Below are positions 1 to 8,911 of a stretch of 64,000 nt of DNA, in pieces. The first letter of the stretch is position 1, and every line of letters begins with the position of its first letter. The notes below the pieces were generated by a model. That model was not told where the DNA came from, ran no database searches, and saw only the letters and a list, made by a program, of their open reading frames with translations. Origin of the DNA: Segatella salivae DSM 15606 (GTDB lineage Bacteria; Bacteroidota; Bacteroidia; Bacteroidales; Bacteroidaceae). A program made the position numbers and the translations under genes. The stretch covers positions 1,063,613-1,127,612 of the forward strand of contig NZ_GL629647.1 in NCBI RefSeq assembly GCF_000185845.1. Direction: 5' to 3'.

Positions 1-532
1 AGCTCATTTCGAAACGCATAGTGTCAGGATTAAAGGTCTGACCAATAGGATATTGCATCCATGCATTGGCCACTAATATCCACCATGCAGATAGAGTTGC
101 GCCTATACCTGTTAGCCAAGTAGAAGCTAAGTGGAATCCCGCTGAGACCTTCTTCCAGCCAAAGAACATCACTGCAACAAATGTACTCTCCATGAAAAAT
201 GCAAGGATTCCTTCGATGGCAAGAGGCGCTCCGAAGATATCTCCGACAAACCATGAATAGTTACTCCAGTTTGTTCCAAACTCAAACTCAAGGATAATAC
301 CCGTTGCAACGCCCATAGCGAAGTTAACTCCGAAAAGTCTTTGCCAGAACTTTGCAGCCTCTTTCCAAAACTCTTTCCTTGTACGATAGTAACAAGTTTC
401 TACGATTCCCATGACCACAGCAAGTCCAAGGGTCAAAGGAACGAACAGCCAATGGTAGATGGCTGTAAGTGCAAATTGCGCCCGCGACCAGTCTATTGTA
501 GCCGCACTGACGTCTAAAAGTTGATGCATCAT
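1..532 (-). CDS. cydA: Cytochrome bd ubiquinol oxidase subunit I, partial (3' end outside window)
   Basis: The first 177 codons are present; the gene runs off the left edge. CydA is the quinol-oxidising, haem-carrying membrane subunit of cytochrome bd, the high-affinity oxygen reductase many Bacteroidetes use to tolerate or consume nanomolar oxygen. The reading frame shows RAQFALTAIYHWLFVPLTLG near the N-terminus with the haem-ligand histidine at residue 27, and GAPLAIEG...FFMESTF with glutamates 107 and 115; these match H19, E99 and E107 of the E. coli protein with a constant offset of eight. Several hydrophobic segments are visible. The start is the ATG complementary to 530-532; a second ATG follows directly. 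It lies 51 nt downstream of the DUF4492 gene in the same direction, and cydB is expected beyond the window edge. Confidence 0.95.
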   Translation of the reverse strand, partial: MMHQLLDVSAATIDWSRAQFALTAIYHWLFVPLTLGLAVVMGIVETCYYRTRKEFWKEAAKFWQRLFGVNFAMGVATGIILEFEFGTNWSNYSWFVGDIFGAPLAIEGILAFFMESTFVAVMFFGWKKVSAGFHLASTWLTGIGATLSAWWILVANAWMQYPIGQTFNPDTMRFEMS

Positions 533-583
533 AATGTTGTTTATTGATTATTATTAAAACTTAGTTGAATTACAAGATATAGG

Positions 584-817
584 TTAGCGTGCTTTTTTAG
601 GCATACGACGTTCTAACTGCGAATTGACAAACGTAGCCTTATCGCCGTTCTTAACTCTTGTTCCTATGAAATCAGGAAAGAAAAACAACTTCAAGACAGC
701 AAAAATTACAAACAACTTGATAAGGATAATCAGCCAAAGCGTCTTACCCAATGTCATCTGTTTGAAGCCGTCATAATAAAGATAGAATGCCTTTTTGACA
801 AACTTCATTATACTCAT
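584..817 (-). CDS. DUF4492 family small membrane protein upstream of cydA
   Basis: A 77-residue protein with a basic N-terminus (MSIMKFVKKAFYLYYDGFKQMTLGKTLW), one strong hydrophobic segment at about residues 27-48 and a basic tail. It matches the DUF4492 family, small single-span proteins that in Bacteroidetes sit immediately upstream of cydAB. From the family context it is probably an accessory or assembly subunit of cytochrome bd, comparable in role to CydX, but that function is inference; nothing catalytic is visible. A start at the internal Met4 is equally possible. I could not find a convincing TAnnTTTG box for this operon in the 180 nt upstream. Confidence 0.8.
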   Translation of the reverse strand: MSIMKFVKKAFYLYYDGFKQMTLGKTLWLIILIKLFVIFAVLKLFFFPDFIGTRVKNGDKATFVNSQLERRMPKKAR

Positions 818-934
818 TTAGTCCACTTACTTAAGGTTTTCGGCCGTAAAATTAAGAAAAAAAATTAATATGATTCGTTTTTTTCGTAAAAATGCAAAAA
901 AAATCACTTGCTTTCAATTGCTTCTCAGAAATAC

Positions 935-965
935 TTTGATAATTAAGATAAAATAATTAAATTTG
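935..965 (+). promoter_or_regulatory. Sigma-ABfr type promoter
   Basis: TTTG at 935-938, 19 nt spacer, TAAATTTG at 958-965. Both boxes fit the Bacteroidetes housekeeping consensus. It would start transcription near 972, about 27 nt before the ATG of the coiled-coil protein gene. Confidence 0.75.
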
Positions 966-998
966 CGATGTTAATTGAATGAAGAGACGATATAACTT

Positions 999-1871
999 AT
1001 GAATAAGAAAATTTTAATCCCTATAATCCTTATAGGTCTGTTACTTGTAGCAGGCATAGCCTATCTTTCAATTACTCTCAGCAATCAAAAGAAAGAGAAC
1101 AAGGCCATGCAAGAACTGGCAGAACTCGACAAAAAAGAAATGGAAAACGAGTATCAGCAGTTCGCAAATCAATATAGTGAGATGAAGAGTCAAATCAGTA
1201 ATGATTCTATTGTGGCTCAACTTACGGCAGAACAAGAACGAACACAGCGTTTATTAGACGAACTTAGAAACGTTAAAAGCACTGATGCTGCAGAGATTGC
1301 ACGCTTGAAAAGGGAGCTGGCTACTGTCAGAAAGGTGTTAAGAAGCTATGTCATTGAGATTGATTCTCTCAACAGATTAAATCAAAATCTGACTGCGGAG
1401 AACACACAAATCAAAGGACAATATGCAGAAGCTACACGTCAGATAGAAGGCCTCAACAATGAAAAAGCATCCCTATCTGAGAAAGTTGCCATCGCCGCTC
1501 AACTTGATGCGACTGGTATTTCGCTACAAGGTAAGAACAAACATGGCAAGACAACAAACAAGATTTCCAAGTGTACGGCCTTGCAATTAAACTTTACTAT
1601 CAGTAAGAATGTTACTGCAGGGAATGGCACAAAGACTGTATATGTGAGGATAACTTCACCCACAGGGTCACTACTTAGCGGTGGAGGTACGTTCCAATAT
1701 GAGAATAAATCCTTGGCAAGCTCTATGCAAAAAACCATTGAATATGGTGGACAAGAAACCCCTGTAACTTTATATTGGAATGTCAATCAAGCGCTAATGG
1801 AAGGTACATACAATGTTAGTATCTTTGCAGATGGCAATATGATTGGAACACGAAGCTTCACTTTTAAATAG
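999..1871 (+). CDS. Conserved membrane-anchored coiled-coil protein
   Basis: A 290-residue protein I do not recognise by name. Residues about 5-27 form one hydrophobic segment (ILIPIILIGLLLVAGIAYL), so the protein is probably anchored in the inner membrane with the rest in the periplasm. Residues about 30-165 are charged and heptad-like, a long coiled coil. The C-terminal 110 residues are Thr/Val/Gly rich and read like a small beta domain (VYVRITSPTG, YNVSIFADGNMIGTRSFTF). Similar anchor-coil-beta proteins are common and uncharacterised in Bacteroidales. It precedes the efflux operon by 40 nt in the same direction and may be co-transcribed with it, but no functional link can be shown from sequence. 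Confidence 0.75.
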   Translation: MNKKILIPIILIGLLLVAGIAYLSITLSNQKKENKAMQELAELDKKEMENEYQQFANQYSEMKSQISNDSIVAQLTAEQERTQRLLDELRNVKSTDAAEIARLKRELATVRKVLRSYVIEIDSLNRLNQNLTAENTQIKGQYAEATRQIEGLNNEKASLSEKVAIAAQLDATGISLQGKNKHGKTTNKISKCTALQLNFTISKNVTAGNGTKTVYVRITSPTGSLLSGGGTFQYENKSLASSMQKTIEYGGQETPVTLYWNVNQALMEGTYNVSIFADGNMIGTRSFTFK

Positions 1872-1911
1872 TGAATCCATTGAAACAAACTGCAATTCTA
1901 TAGTAAGGTAG

Positions 1912-3411
1912 ATGAAGAAAATACTTTCTTTCGCAATTATTTGTAGCGTTATGCTGCCCGTCACGGCTCAAAACACATTGAGCCTTGATAGTTGTCGTGC
2001 ATTGGCTTTGCGCAATAATAAGCAGATTAACGTTTCAAAAATGAAACAAGAGATAGCACTGAACATTCGAAAAGCAGCCAAAACAAAATATCTTCCCAAA
2101 GTAGATGCGGCGGGAGGATACCAATATTTCAGTGAAACTATCTCTTTATTGAGTAAAGATCAGAAGAGCGCGCTCAATAATTTAGGTTCAAATTTCACAA
2201 CTGCTGCAGGCGGAAGTCTCGGCGGAATGATTACAGGTTTAGTACAACAAGGCCTTATCACTCCCGCCATTGCACAGCAAATAAACGGAATGGTGAGCCA
2301 AATCGGAGCACCCATTGCTACTGTTGGGAATGATATCGGAAGTTCAATTACGAAGTCATTAGACACCAACACGCACCATATTTGGGGTGGAGCTATCATG
2401 CTTCGGCAACCAATTTACATGGGCGGAGCTATCACTGCATTGAATAACATTGCACTAATCAATGAACAGTTAGCCGCAAATGATGCCGATGCTAAGATGC
2501 AAGCTACGCTCTACAGCATTGATCAAGCTTACTGGTTAGTAGTTTCTTTGAAACAGAAAAAAGCCTTGGCCGAAAGCTATCTTAGCTTAGTTAAGAAGCT
2601 TGATGACGATGTTAACAAAATGATTAAACAGGGAGTGGCCACACGCGCAGCCGGATTGAAGGTCGATGTGAAAGTCAACGAAGCAGAAATGCAATTGACT
2701 CAAGTTGAAGATGGACTCACATTGGCAAAGATGTTGCTATGCCAACTCTGTGGTTTGCCAATGGATAGAGACATCACCTTAGCTGATGAGAATCGCAAAC
2801 AACTGAATGTCAATCTCAATGAACTATCGACTACTGTTGCAGATAAAGCCTCGGCGAACACCAATCGCCCAGAGCTTCGACTGCTTCAGAATGCTATCAA
2901 TATCAGTGAACAAGCCACAAAACTCGTTCGCGCCACTTATCTTCCACACATATTATTAACAGGTGGCTACATCGTTAGCAATCCAAACCTTTTCAATAGC
3001 TTTGAACGTAAGCTTGCAGGAACATGGAATGTCGGCGTAATCGTTCAGGTTCCTGTATGGAATTGGTTTGAAGGTGCCTACAAAGTACGTGCTTCCAAGG
3101 CTGCAACCAGCATGGCTCAGATGGAGTTATATGATGCACAGGAGAAGATAAATCTACAGATAACACAAAGTGAATTCAAAGTAAAAGAGGCACACAAACG
3201 ACTCTTAATGGCACGCAAAAACATTAAAAGTGCAGAAGAAAATCTGCGTTGTGCAAATGTGGGCTTTAAGGAAGGTGTCATGGAAACGACTGAAGTCATG
3301 GCGGCACAGACTGCATGGCAACAGGCAAAGAGTCAGCAAATAGACGCTGAAGTGGAAGTAAAGATGGCGCAAGTCAATCTCCAAAAGTCACTCGGTGTAT
3401 TGAATTATTAA
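1912..3411 (+). CDS. TolC family outer-membrane efflux protein
   Basis: A 499-residue outer-membrane factor, the exit duct of a tripartite efflux pump. It opens with a signal peptide (MKKILSFAIICSVMLPVTAQ) and the usual OEP start (LSLDSCRALALRNN). Two helical repeats are visible, the second around SEQATKLVRATYLPHILLTGGY and the tail EVKMAQVNLQKSLGVL. Between about residues 75 and 160 there is a Gly/Ser/Ala-rich stretch longer than in standard TolC. It is followed after 21 nt by an HlyD-type adaptor and then two ABC-2 permeases, so the four genes read as one export system. The substrate cannot be told from sequence. Confidence 0.9.
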   Translation: MKKILSFAIICSVMLPVTAQNTLSLDSCRALALRNNKQINVSKMKQEIALNIRKAAKTKYLPKVDAAGGYQYFSETISLLSKDQKSALNNLGSNFTTAAGGSLGGMITGLVQQGLITPAIAQQINGMVSQIGAPIATVGNDIGSSITKSLDTNTHHIWGGAIMLRQPIYMGGAITALNNIALINEQLAANDADAKMQATLYSIDQAYWLVVSLKQKKALAESYLSLVKKLDDDVNKMIKQGVATRAAGLKVDVKVNEAEMQLTQVEDGLTLAKMLLCQLCGLPMDRDITLADENRKQLNVNLNELSTTVADKASANTNRPELRLLQNAINISEQATKLVRATYLPHILLTGGYIVSNPNLFNSFERKLAGTWNVGVIVQVPVWNWFEGAYKVRASKAATSMAQMELYDAQEKINLQITQSEFKVKEAHKRLLMARKNIKSAEENLRCANVGFKEGVMETTEVMAAQTAWQQAKSQQIDAEVEVKMAQVNLQKSLGVLNY

Positions 3412-3432
3412 TATCGAAAAAAAGAAAATATC

Positions 3433-4416
3433 ATGTCAGCAAAATCACAACATAACAACATTCTACTTGCAATCATCGCTTTTATCCTTGTCGTTGTCAT
3501 TGTAGGTCTTATTGGTTTCCTAACACTTGGACGCGAAGATGATACTATTCAGGGTGAAGTTGAGGTATCAGAATATCGTGTTTCATGTAAACTTCCAGGC
3601 CGAATCGTCGAACTACGTGTTAAGGAAGGAGACTTCGTTCATGTAGGAGACACTCTGGCTATCCTTGAGATTCCTGAGATAGATGCACAGAAAAAAGTAG
3701 CTCAAGCGGCTGGTGCTGCAACCCAAGCCCTACAAGATCTCACCGATGCCGGGGCGAGAAAGGAACAGATTCAGGGTGCATTTGAGCTCGTTCAACAGGC
3801 TAAAGCAGCTGCTGAAATCACAAAAAAGACTTATACACGCATGCAGAATCTCTATAACGAAGGGGTCATTAGTGGACAGAAACGCGATGAAGCTTTCGCA
3901 GCATTCAAGGCATCTGAGGCGCAGGTTAAAGCCGCTCAAAGCCAATATGACATGGCAAAAAATGGAGCAAGATCACAAGAAAAGCGCATCGCAGCAAGTA
4001 ATGCACAAGCAGCAAAAAGTGCAGTTGACGTTGTTAGTTCATTGTTGAAAGAAACTGTTCAGGTGTCACAGGTTGAAGGAGAAGTGAGTGATGTTTACCC
4101 GAAAGTGGGCGAACTTGTCGGTCTTGGCTCGCCAATCATGAGCATTTCAATTATGAAAGACATCTGGGGAGCATTCAATATTCGTGAAGATCAGCTTAAA
4201 GGAATGAAGATAGGCGATACATTTTCAGCCTTTGTTCCAGCCTTTAATAAAGACATCCGCATGAAGGTTTTCTATATCAAAGACCAAGGAAGTTATGCGG
4301 TTTGGAAAGCAACGAAGACCACAGGTCAATATGATTTAAAGACCTTCGAAGTGAAAGCACGTCCTATTGACAAGTTAGATGGATTACGTCCAGGCATGAG
4401 TCTGATAAAAAAATAA
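3433..4416 (+). CDS. HlyD/YbhG-type periplasmic adaptor (membrane fusion protein)
   Basis: A 327-residue membrane fusion protein linking an inner-membrane exporter to TolC. It has one N-terminal transmembrane helix (about residues 10-33), then a biotinyl-lipoyl half-motif (VSCKLPGRIVELRVKEGDFVHVGDTLAILE), a long Ala/Gln/Lys-rich hairpin (about 85-205) with the RMQNLYNEGVISGQKRDEA signature of the family, and a beta-barrel region with the closing lipoyl half (GEVSDVYPKVGELVGLGSPIMSI). The stop codon is immediately followed by the ATG of the first permease, indicating tight translational coupling. The organisation resembles YhiI/YbhG modules. Confidence 0.9.
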   Translation: MSAKSQHNNILLAIIAFILVVVIVGLIGFLTLGREDDTIQGEVEVSEYRVSCKLPGRIVELRVKEGDFVHVGDTLAILEIPEIDAQKKVAQAAGAATQALQDLTDAGARKEQIQGAFELVQQAKAAAEITKKTYTRMQNLYNEGVISGQKRDEAFAAFKASEAQVKAAQSQYDMAKNGARSQEKRIAASNAQAAKSAVDVVSSLLKETVQVSQVEGEVSDVYPKVGELVGLGSPIMSISIMKDIWGAFNIREDQLKGMKIGDTFSAFVPAFNKDIRMKVFYIKDQGSYAVWKATKTTGQYDLKTFEVKARPIDKLDGLRPGMSLIKK

Positions 4417-5586
4417 ATGCACACACTCCAAAATATATATAAGATTGCCGTGCGAGAATGCGGCATCATCATCAAGAATCCAATCTATTGGTTCTGCATG
4501 GTGCTGTTTCCTGTAATCGTTATCTACTTTTTTACTTCACTGATGCAAAGCGGAGTACCTACAGACATGCCTGTAGGTGTGGTGGATTTAGACAACACAG
4601 CCACCACGAGAGCCATGATACGAAAGCTCGATGCCTTTCAAAGTACAAAGGTTATTGCTTCATATAATAATGTAAATGAAGCACGGCGCGCCATACAAGA
4701 AAATAAGATTTACGCCTTCCTTTATATCCCCCGAGGTACTACAAGTGGCTTGATGAGCGCCTCACAACCTAAGATATCATTCTATTATAGTAATGTAACA
4801 TTGGTTGCAGGCTCATTACTTTATCGTGACTTAAAGACGATTAGTGCCTTAGGTTCTGCTGCTGTTGGAAAACAAAAGCTGAGTGCTTTTGGCAAGACTG
4901 AAGGAGAAATACGAACATTTCTACAGCCAATCGCCATTGACTTACACATGATTGGCAACCCATGGGCAAATTATAATGTTTATCTTTCCACAGTCATGGT
5001 GCCGGGATTGCTGATGTTATTCGTCTTCTTGCTTACGCCTTATTCTATCGGAACAGAGCTAAAATTCAAACGTTCTAAGGAGTGGATGGCTATGGCCGAA
5101 AACAAAACATGGGTTGCTTTAACTGGAAAATTTCTGCCACAAACCATAATTTTCCTCGCTATCTTCTACGGATTCGAGTTCTATATCTATGGAGTGATGG
5201 ACTTCCCCCACCCTGGTGGCGTCTGGTCAATGTTGCTTTTAGGGCTGCTTGCTGTGACTTCTGCTGAAGGTTTCGGTATCTTCACCTTTGGACTTATCCC
5301 GAGTCTGCGTATGTCTATGAGCGTTTGCTCACTCTGGTCAGTAGTAAGCTTCTCTGCTTGTGGCGCTACTTTCCCTGCATTTGCCATGAGTCCTATCATT
5401 GAAGGAATAGCCCAACTCTTCCCTTTACGCCATTATTACATGGTTTATCAGATGAACATCTTTAACGGATTCCCACTGATGGATGCATGGTTCAACCTCT
5501 CTGCCCTCGTGCTTTTTAGCATCTTGCCTATATTTACGATGTGGAACATCAAACGTTCCATGCTATTATATGATTATATACCCTGA
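4417..5586 (+). CDS. ABC-2 type transporter permease
   Basis: A 389-residue permease of the ABC2_membrane_3 kind: a first transmembrane helix at about 20-42, a large periplasmic domain starting MPVGVVDLDNTATTRAMIRKLDAF, and five hydrophobic segments in the C-terminal half (from about residue 190). These permeases work as homo- or heterodimers with an ATPase in drug, dye or lipid export. The start abuts the adaptor stop and the stop overlaps the start of the second permease (TGATG at 5584-5588). No ATP-binding subunit is encoded next to it, so an ATPase must be supplied from elsewhere or the family works differently in this lineage. Confidence 0.88.
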   Translation: MHTLQNIYKIAVRECGIIIKNPIYWFCMVLFPVIVIYFFTSLMQSGVPTDMPVGVVDLDNTATTRAMIRKLDAFQSTKVIASYNNVNEARRAIQENKIYAFLYIPRGTTSGLMSASQPKISFYYSNVTLVAGSLLYRDLKTISALGSAAVGKQKLSAFGKTEGEIRTFLQPIAIDLHMIGNPWANYNVYLSTVMVPGLLMLFVFLLTPYSIGTELKFKRSKEWMAMAENKTWVALTGKFLPQTIIFLAIFYGFEFYIYGVMDFPHPGGVWSMLLLGLLAVTSAEGFGIFTFGLIPSLRMSMSVCSLWSVVSFSACGATFPAFAMSPIIEGIAQLFPLRHYYMVYQMNIFNGFPLMDAWFNLSALVLFSILPIFTMWNIKRSMLLYDYIP

Positions 5587-6872
5587 TGGAGAACGGACTA
5601 TTTACTAAGATAAGCAATGGCATTAAGGATATGTGTTATATCTGGGCCAAGGAGATGCGCTCCACAATCACAGACGAAGGGGTGCTAATATTCTTTATCC
5701 TTGTTCCATTACTCTACCCTTTGCTCTACTCATGGATATACAATAATGAGGTCGTTAAAAAGGTACCTGTGGCAATAGTAGACTTGAGTCACAGCCAAAC
5801 CAGTCGCGAATTCATCCGTGACTTTGATGCGGCTTCCGAGGTAAAAGTGGCCTACTACTGCAACAGTATCGATGAAGCGAAAGATCTTGTTGCTAAACAA
5901 GTCGTCCACGGAGTAGTCTATTTCCCGAAAAACTTCGCTCATAAACTCTACAGAGGTGAGCAGGCACACGTCAGTGTTTATTGCGATATGAGTTTGATGT
6001 TGACTTATAAAGCCATCTATCAAACGGCACAAGCGGTGGCCTCAAAAATGAATTCTGCCATCCAAATCAGTCACTCCATCGACTTCACCAATCGTGATGA
6101 CGAGATAACCACAAAGCCTCTTGACTATGAAGAGGTGCCAATCTTCAACACAACAGGGGGATATGGCAACGCCATTATCCCTGGAGTACTCATCCTTATC
6201 CTACAACAAACCCTACTATTGGGTATTGGTTTGGCAGCTGGAACGGCCCGAGAGAACAACCGATATCAGGAACTTATACCCATCAGTAAGCATTATGTTG
6301 GCATCTTCCGAATAGTACTTGGCAAGTCAATGTGTTACTTTATGGTGTTTGCTGTCATGGCAGCTTATCTCACCCTCTGTGTGCCACATTTCTTCCATTT
6401 CACATCAATGGTCCACGCGATTGACCTCATTGGGCTGATGATTCCCTTCCTATTAGCTGTTATTTTCTTTGGAATGGCGCTCTCATGTCTTGTGAGATAT
6501 CGCGAAAATGTGATGCTACTCGTTGTCTTCACCTCTATTCCTCTATTGTTCCTTACAGGCATCTCATGGCCCGAAACAAACATGCCCGACCTATGGAAAG
6601 CCTTTGCTCAGCTATTCCCTTCAACGTTTGGAGTGCGCGGTTTCCTACGCATCAGCAGTATGGGGGGAACCCTTGACGACATCGAACCAGAGTTTACGGC
6701 ATTGTGGATTCAAACAGTTGTTTATTTCTTTGCTACGTGCGCCGTCTATCGTTATCAAATCATAAAGACACGAAAACAGGCTTATGCACGTATGGATATG
6801 CTGAAAGCAAAGGCTGTAGCAGCAAAGAATAAAAGACAAAATAAAACAGAAGAAATAGCACCGCAATCCTAA
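5586..6872 (+). CDS. ABC-2 type transporter permease, second subunit
   Basis: A 428-residue paralogue of the preceding permease: transmembrane helix at about 28-50, periplasmic domain with VPVAIVDLSHSQTSREFIRDFDAA, then five C-terminal membrane segments and a basic cytoplasmic tail (KTRKQAYARMDMLKAKAVAAKNKRQNK). The VPVAIVDL/MPVGVVDL pairing in both proteins shows they share one fold and probably form a heterodimer. It ends the efflux operon; a strong hairpin with a T-run follows 50 nt later. There is no NBD domain fused to either permease. Confidence 0.88.
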   Translation: MENGLFTKISNGIKDMCYIWAKEMRSTITDEGVLIFFILVPLLYPLLYSWIYNNEVVKKVPVAIVDLSHSQTSREFIRDFDAASEVKVAYYCNSIDEAKDLVAKQVVHGVVYFPKNFAHKLYRGEQAHVSVYCDMSLMLTYKAIYQTAQAVASKMNSAIQISHSIDFTNRDDEITTKPLDYEEVPIFNTTGGYGNAIIPGVLILILQQTLLLGIGLAAGTARENNRYQELIPISKHYVGIFRIVLGKSMCYFMVFAVMAAYLTLCVPHFFHFTSMVHAIDLIGLMIPFLLAVIFFGMALSCLVRYRENVMLLVVFTSIPLLFLTGISWPETNMPDLWKAFAQLFPSTFGVRGFLRISSMGGTLDDIEPEFTALWIQTVVYFFATCAVYRYQIIKTRKQAYARMDMLKAKAVAAKNKRQNKTEEIAPQS

Positions 6873-6922
6873 ACATCGATCTCGTAGCTTGGAATAATGA
6901 GATAGATGCAGAAAAAACAAAT

Positions 6923-6966
6923 TTGCGAATAAATAAGAATATAATAAAAATCTTATTTATTCGCAA
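6923..6966 (+). terminator. Bidirectional intrinsic terminator after efflux operon
   Basis: A perfect 16-bp stem (6923-6938 with 6951-6966), 12-nt A/T loop, followed on the plus strand by TCTTTTTTC. The minus strand also has a T-run after the stem, so it can act both ways between the convergent gene groups. Confidence 0.85.
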
Positions 6967-7110
6967 TCTTTTTTCATTTGAATTACGATTCAAAAGATAA
7001 CGCTTTAACTCACCATCTTACCAGAGAAAATCTTCAAAGAAAGCTGCCTCGTGAGAAGCATTGTAATACATTGAATCACAATCCCTTCCACCTCGTCAAC
7101 AAATCCAGCC

Positions 7111-7129
7111 CATTTCATCGCCTAAAATG
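7111..7129 (+). repeat. 19-nt dispersed intergenic motif, copy 1
   Basis: CATTTCATCGCCTAAAATG. Outer arms CATTT/AAATG are inverted. It lies between the convergent efflux operon and the minus-strand membrane-protein pair. A reverse half copy (CGATGAAATG) follows at 7142-7151. The rest of the 335-nt gap 6873-7207 holds the terminator at 6923-6966 and nothing else I recognise. Confidence 0.6.
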
Positions 7130-7207
7130 AATGATATCAGACGATGAAATGACGGCTTTTGCATGGCAAAATGCCTGTATTCAAAATACCATTTACATGA
7201 CCTTCAA

Positions 7208-7921
7208 TTATTTTTCCAATGCCGTTTCCTCCTCATCTTGATGAAGACACCTAATTCTAAAATAGGATAAAGGCAAAGCAAGAACCGCTAAGATGAGAAA
7301 ATAGATCATAAAGGGCGTTGGAATTTCTATATTATCAGGATTCCACCAGACTGCCTGTGGCCATACTATGCTGATGATAATGTAGACAAGTATAAGGATT
7401 CCACAACCAATCAGAAAGGTATAACGAGGGAAATAAGTTGAAACGACAAAGAAGAAGGAAGAAAAGAAGAATATAAATGGCAAGATATTACCGAAAGGAA
7501 AAAATTCAGATCCCTCTACCCAAGGCATTGGTTGGTATGTTGGAGTTGCGATAATTGCATCTAAAAGATATGCCAGTATACCATAAAATAAAAATGGTAA
7601 CAGCACAAAGAATGTCCATCTGATGATCCATCCACGCGATGCATTGACACGACGCTCGTCAATCGCTGAAGCATTACTCATGCCCCAAGAGGCAAAGATG
7701 CAGCAGGCTAACAACCAAAGAGGAAAGAGCGCTATGACAACACTATACATAGAGACTGTTGCTGTGGGTGAACCCATGCCACGAATTGCGGAAATGAAGC
7801 CTTCAACAAGCAACATAAGAAGAAAGAAAACAATTGTTGTTATAATTACTTTCTTTTTAGAAGCACTCCATAAGGCACGCATAAATGCCACTGTATTTGG
7901 GCTAAAAAATGACTGTTCCAT
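7208..7921 (-). CDS. Unrecognised multi-pass membrane protein
   Basis: A 237-residue protein with about six hydrophobic segments (for example VIITTIVFFLLMLLVEGF near 25-42 and FLIGCGILILVYIIISIVW near 170-190) and a charged C-terminal tail (HQDEEETALEK). No catalytic motif is visible and I do not recognise the family; the layout is reminiscent of the membrane half of an ABC-2 permease without a binding domain, which is a guess. Its start codon lies one base after the stop of the upstream gene, so the two are almost certainly translated together and may act together in the inner membrane. Confidence 0.7.
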   Translation of the reverse strand: MEQSFFSPNTVAFMRALWSASKKKVIITTIVFFLLMLLVEGFISAIRGMGSPTATVSMYSVVIALFPLWLLACCIFASWGMSNASAIDERRVNASRGWIIRWTFFVLLPFLFYGILAYLLDAIIATPTYQPMPWVEGSEFFPFGNILPFIFFFSSFFFVVSTYFPRYTFLIGCGILILVYIIISIVWPQAVWWNPDNIEIPTPFMIYFLILAVLALPLSYFRIRCLHQDEEETALEK

Positions 7922-7922
7922 A

Positions 7923-8813
7923 TTATTTCTTATTATTTTTCATTAGTGTTGCCATTGGAATTGAGTCCGTTCCATAGGTGATATCGCCATATTTCTTCTC
8001 ACGAACTTCAATCGAGCCATAGGACTTTGGAAAGAAAGGAGTGAGATTTCCCTCATCCGTTACGAGTAGATGGCCCACCTTACAATCGCCGTCTCCATAG
8101 TTCATACTATATCCCAGCTGTATTTTCATGTTCTTAATATGAGCCTTTCGCAAATCTAACCGGTCAAAAATCCAAGCACAACAGAAGTCATCTATAGTCG
8201 TCTTTCCTAAGAAAGTAAAACTTCCATTCTCTTGGTTTGTATAATATAATGAGGGCAACTTGGCATCAACAAATAAGAAATTACATCCTGGACTATCGCA
8301 TCGTATAGCCCAAAAATAAGTCGGAACAGTTAGATAAATGAATATATCGTGATTGCTATTCTCATAACTTCGTTTCAAACTTCCATCTCCATCATCCTGA
8401 TCTAAGTTATATTCTGATAACACACGAACATCAAAATCCGAATATTTATGAACGAGACGATTCTTCCTCCACACATCAATCTTTCTTCCCTTTTCAGTGG
8501 GATAACATAACAAAACACTATCCGTTCTCACCATTCGGATAAGATCTTTGGGATAGGTTACACAACACTTTCGGGGGTCGTTTGTAGTTCTTATGATGAT
8601 GTTTATATTTGCATCAGGCATACTTTTAATCCAAAACCCATCTACTTTTCGTATGCCTCGGGTTTCAAAACTATCTACACTGACCTCTTCTTTCTGGGCT
8701 TCTAAGTAACTATAAGGCGGCTCTCCTTGGGGCAAATAAAAACCAAGTACAACCATACCAGCCGTGAATAAAAGAAAAAGTACTATGCCTAAAAGGTATG
8801 AAAGCTTTTTCAT
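7923..8813 (-). CDS. Unrecognised single-span protein with beta-rich extracytoplasmic domain
   Basis: A 296-residue protein with an N-terminal membrane anchor or signal (LSYLLGIVLFLLFTAGMVVLGFYL, residues 4-27) and a long soluble region rich in alternating hydrophobic and polar residues, with seven cysteines. The stretch CDSPGCNFLFVDAKLPSLYYTNQENGSFTFLG to KKYGDITYG reads like the repetitive beta structure of DUF4097/DUF2807-type putative adhesin domains, but the match is impressionistic. It is directly coupled to the downstream six-span membrane protein (1-nt gap). Function unknown. No promoter box was seen in the 98 nt upstream, so it may be read from mrp. Confidence 0.7.
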   Translation of the reverse strand: MKKLSYLLGIVLFLLFTAGMVVLGFYLPQGEPPYSYLEAQKEEVSVDSFETRGIRKVDGFWIKSMPDANINIIIRTTNDPRKCCVTYPKDLIRMVRTDSVLLCYPTEKGRKIDVWRKNRLVHKYSDFDVRVLSEYNLDQDDGDGSLKRSYENSNHDIFIYLTVPTYFWAIRCDSPGCNFLFVDAKLPSLYYTNQENGSFTFLGKTTIDDFCCAWIFDRLDLRKAHIKNMKIQLGYSMNYGDGDCKVGHLLVTDEGNLTPFFPKSYGSIEVREKKYGDITYGTDSIPMATLMKNNKK

Positions 8814-8865
8814 CGTATCTCCGTTTTAATAAATATCATCATAAAAGTGAGTCTTATAAGCAAAA

Positions 8866-8897
8866 CAGCATAGTCTGCATGCAAGCAGATTATGCTG
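8866..8897 (-). terminator. Stem-loop after mrp
   Basis: 13-bp stem (8866-8878 with 8885-8897, one G-T pair), 6-nt loop. On the minus strand it is followed by TTTTG. It sits 14 nt after the mrp stop. Confidence 0.6.
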
Positions 8898-8911
8898 AAT
8901 CAATAGGTTTG

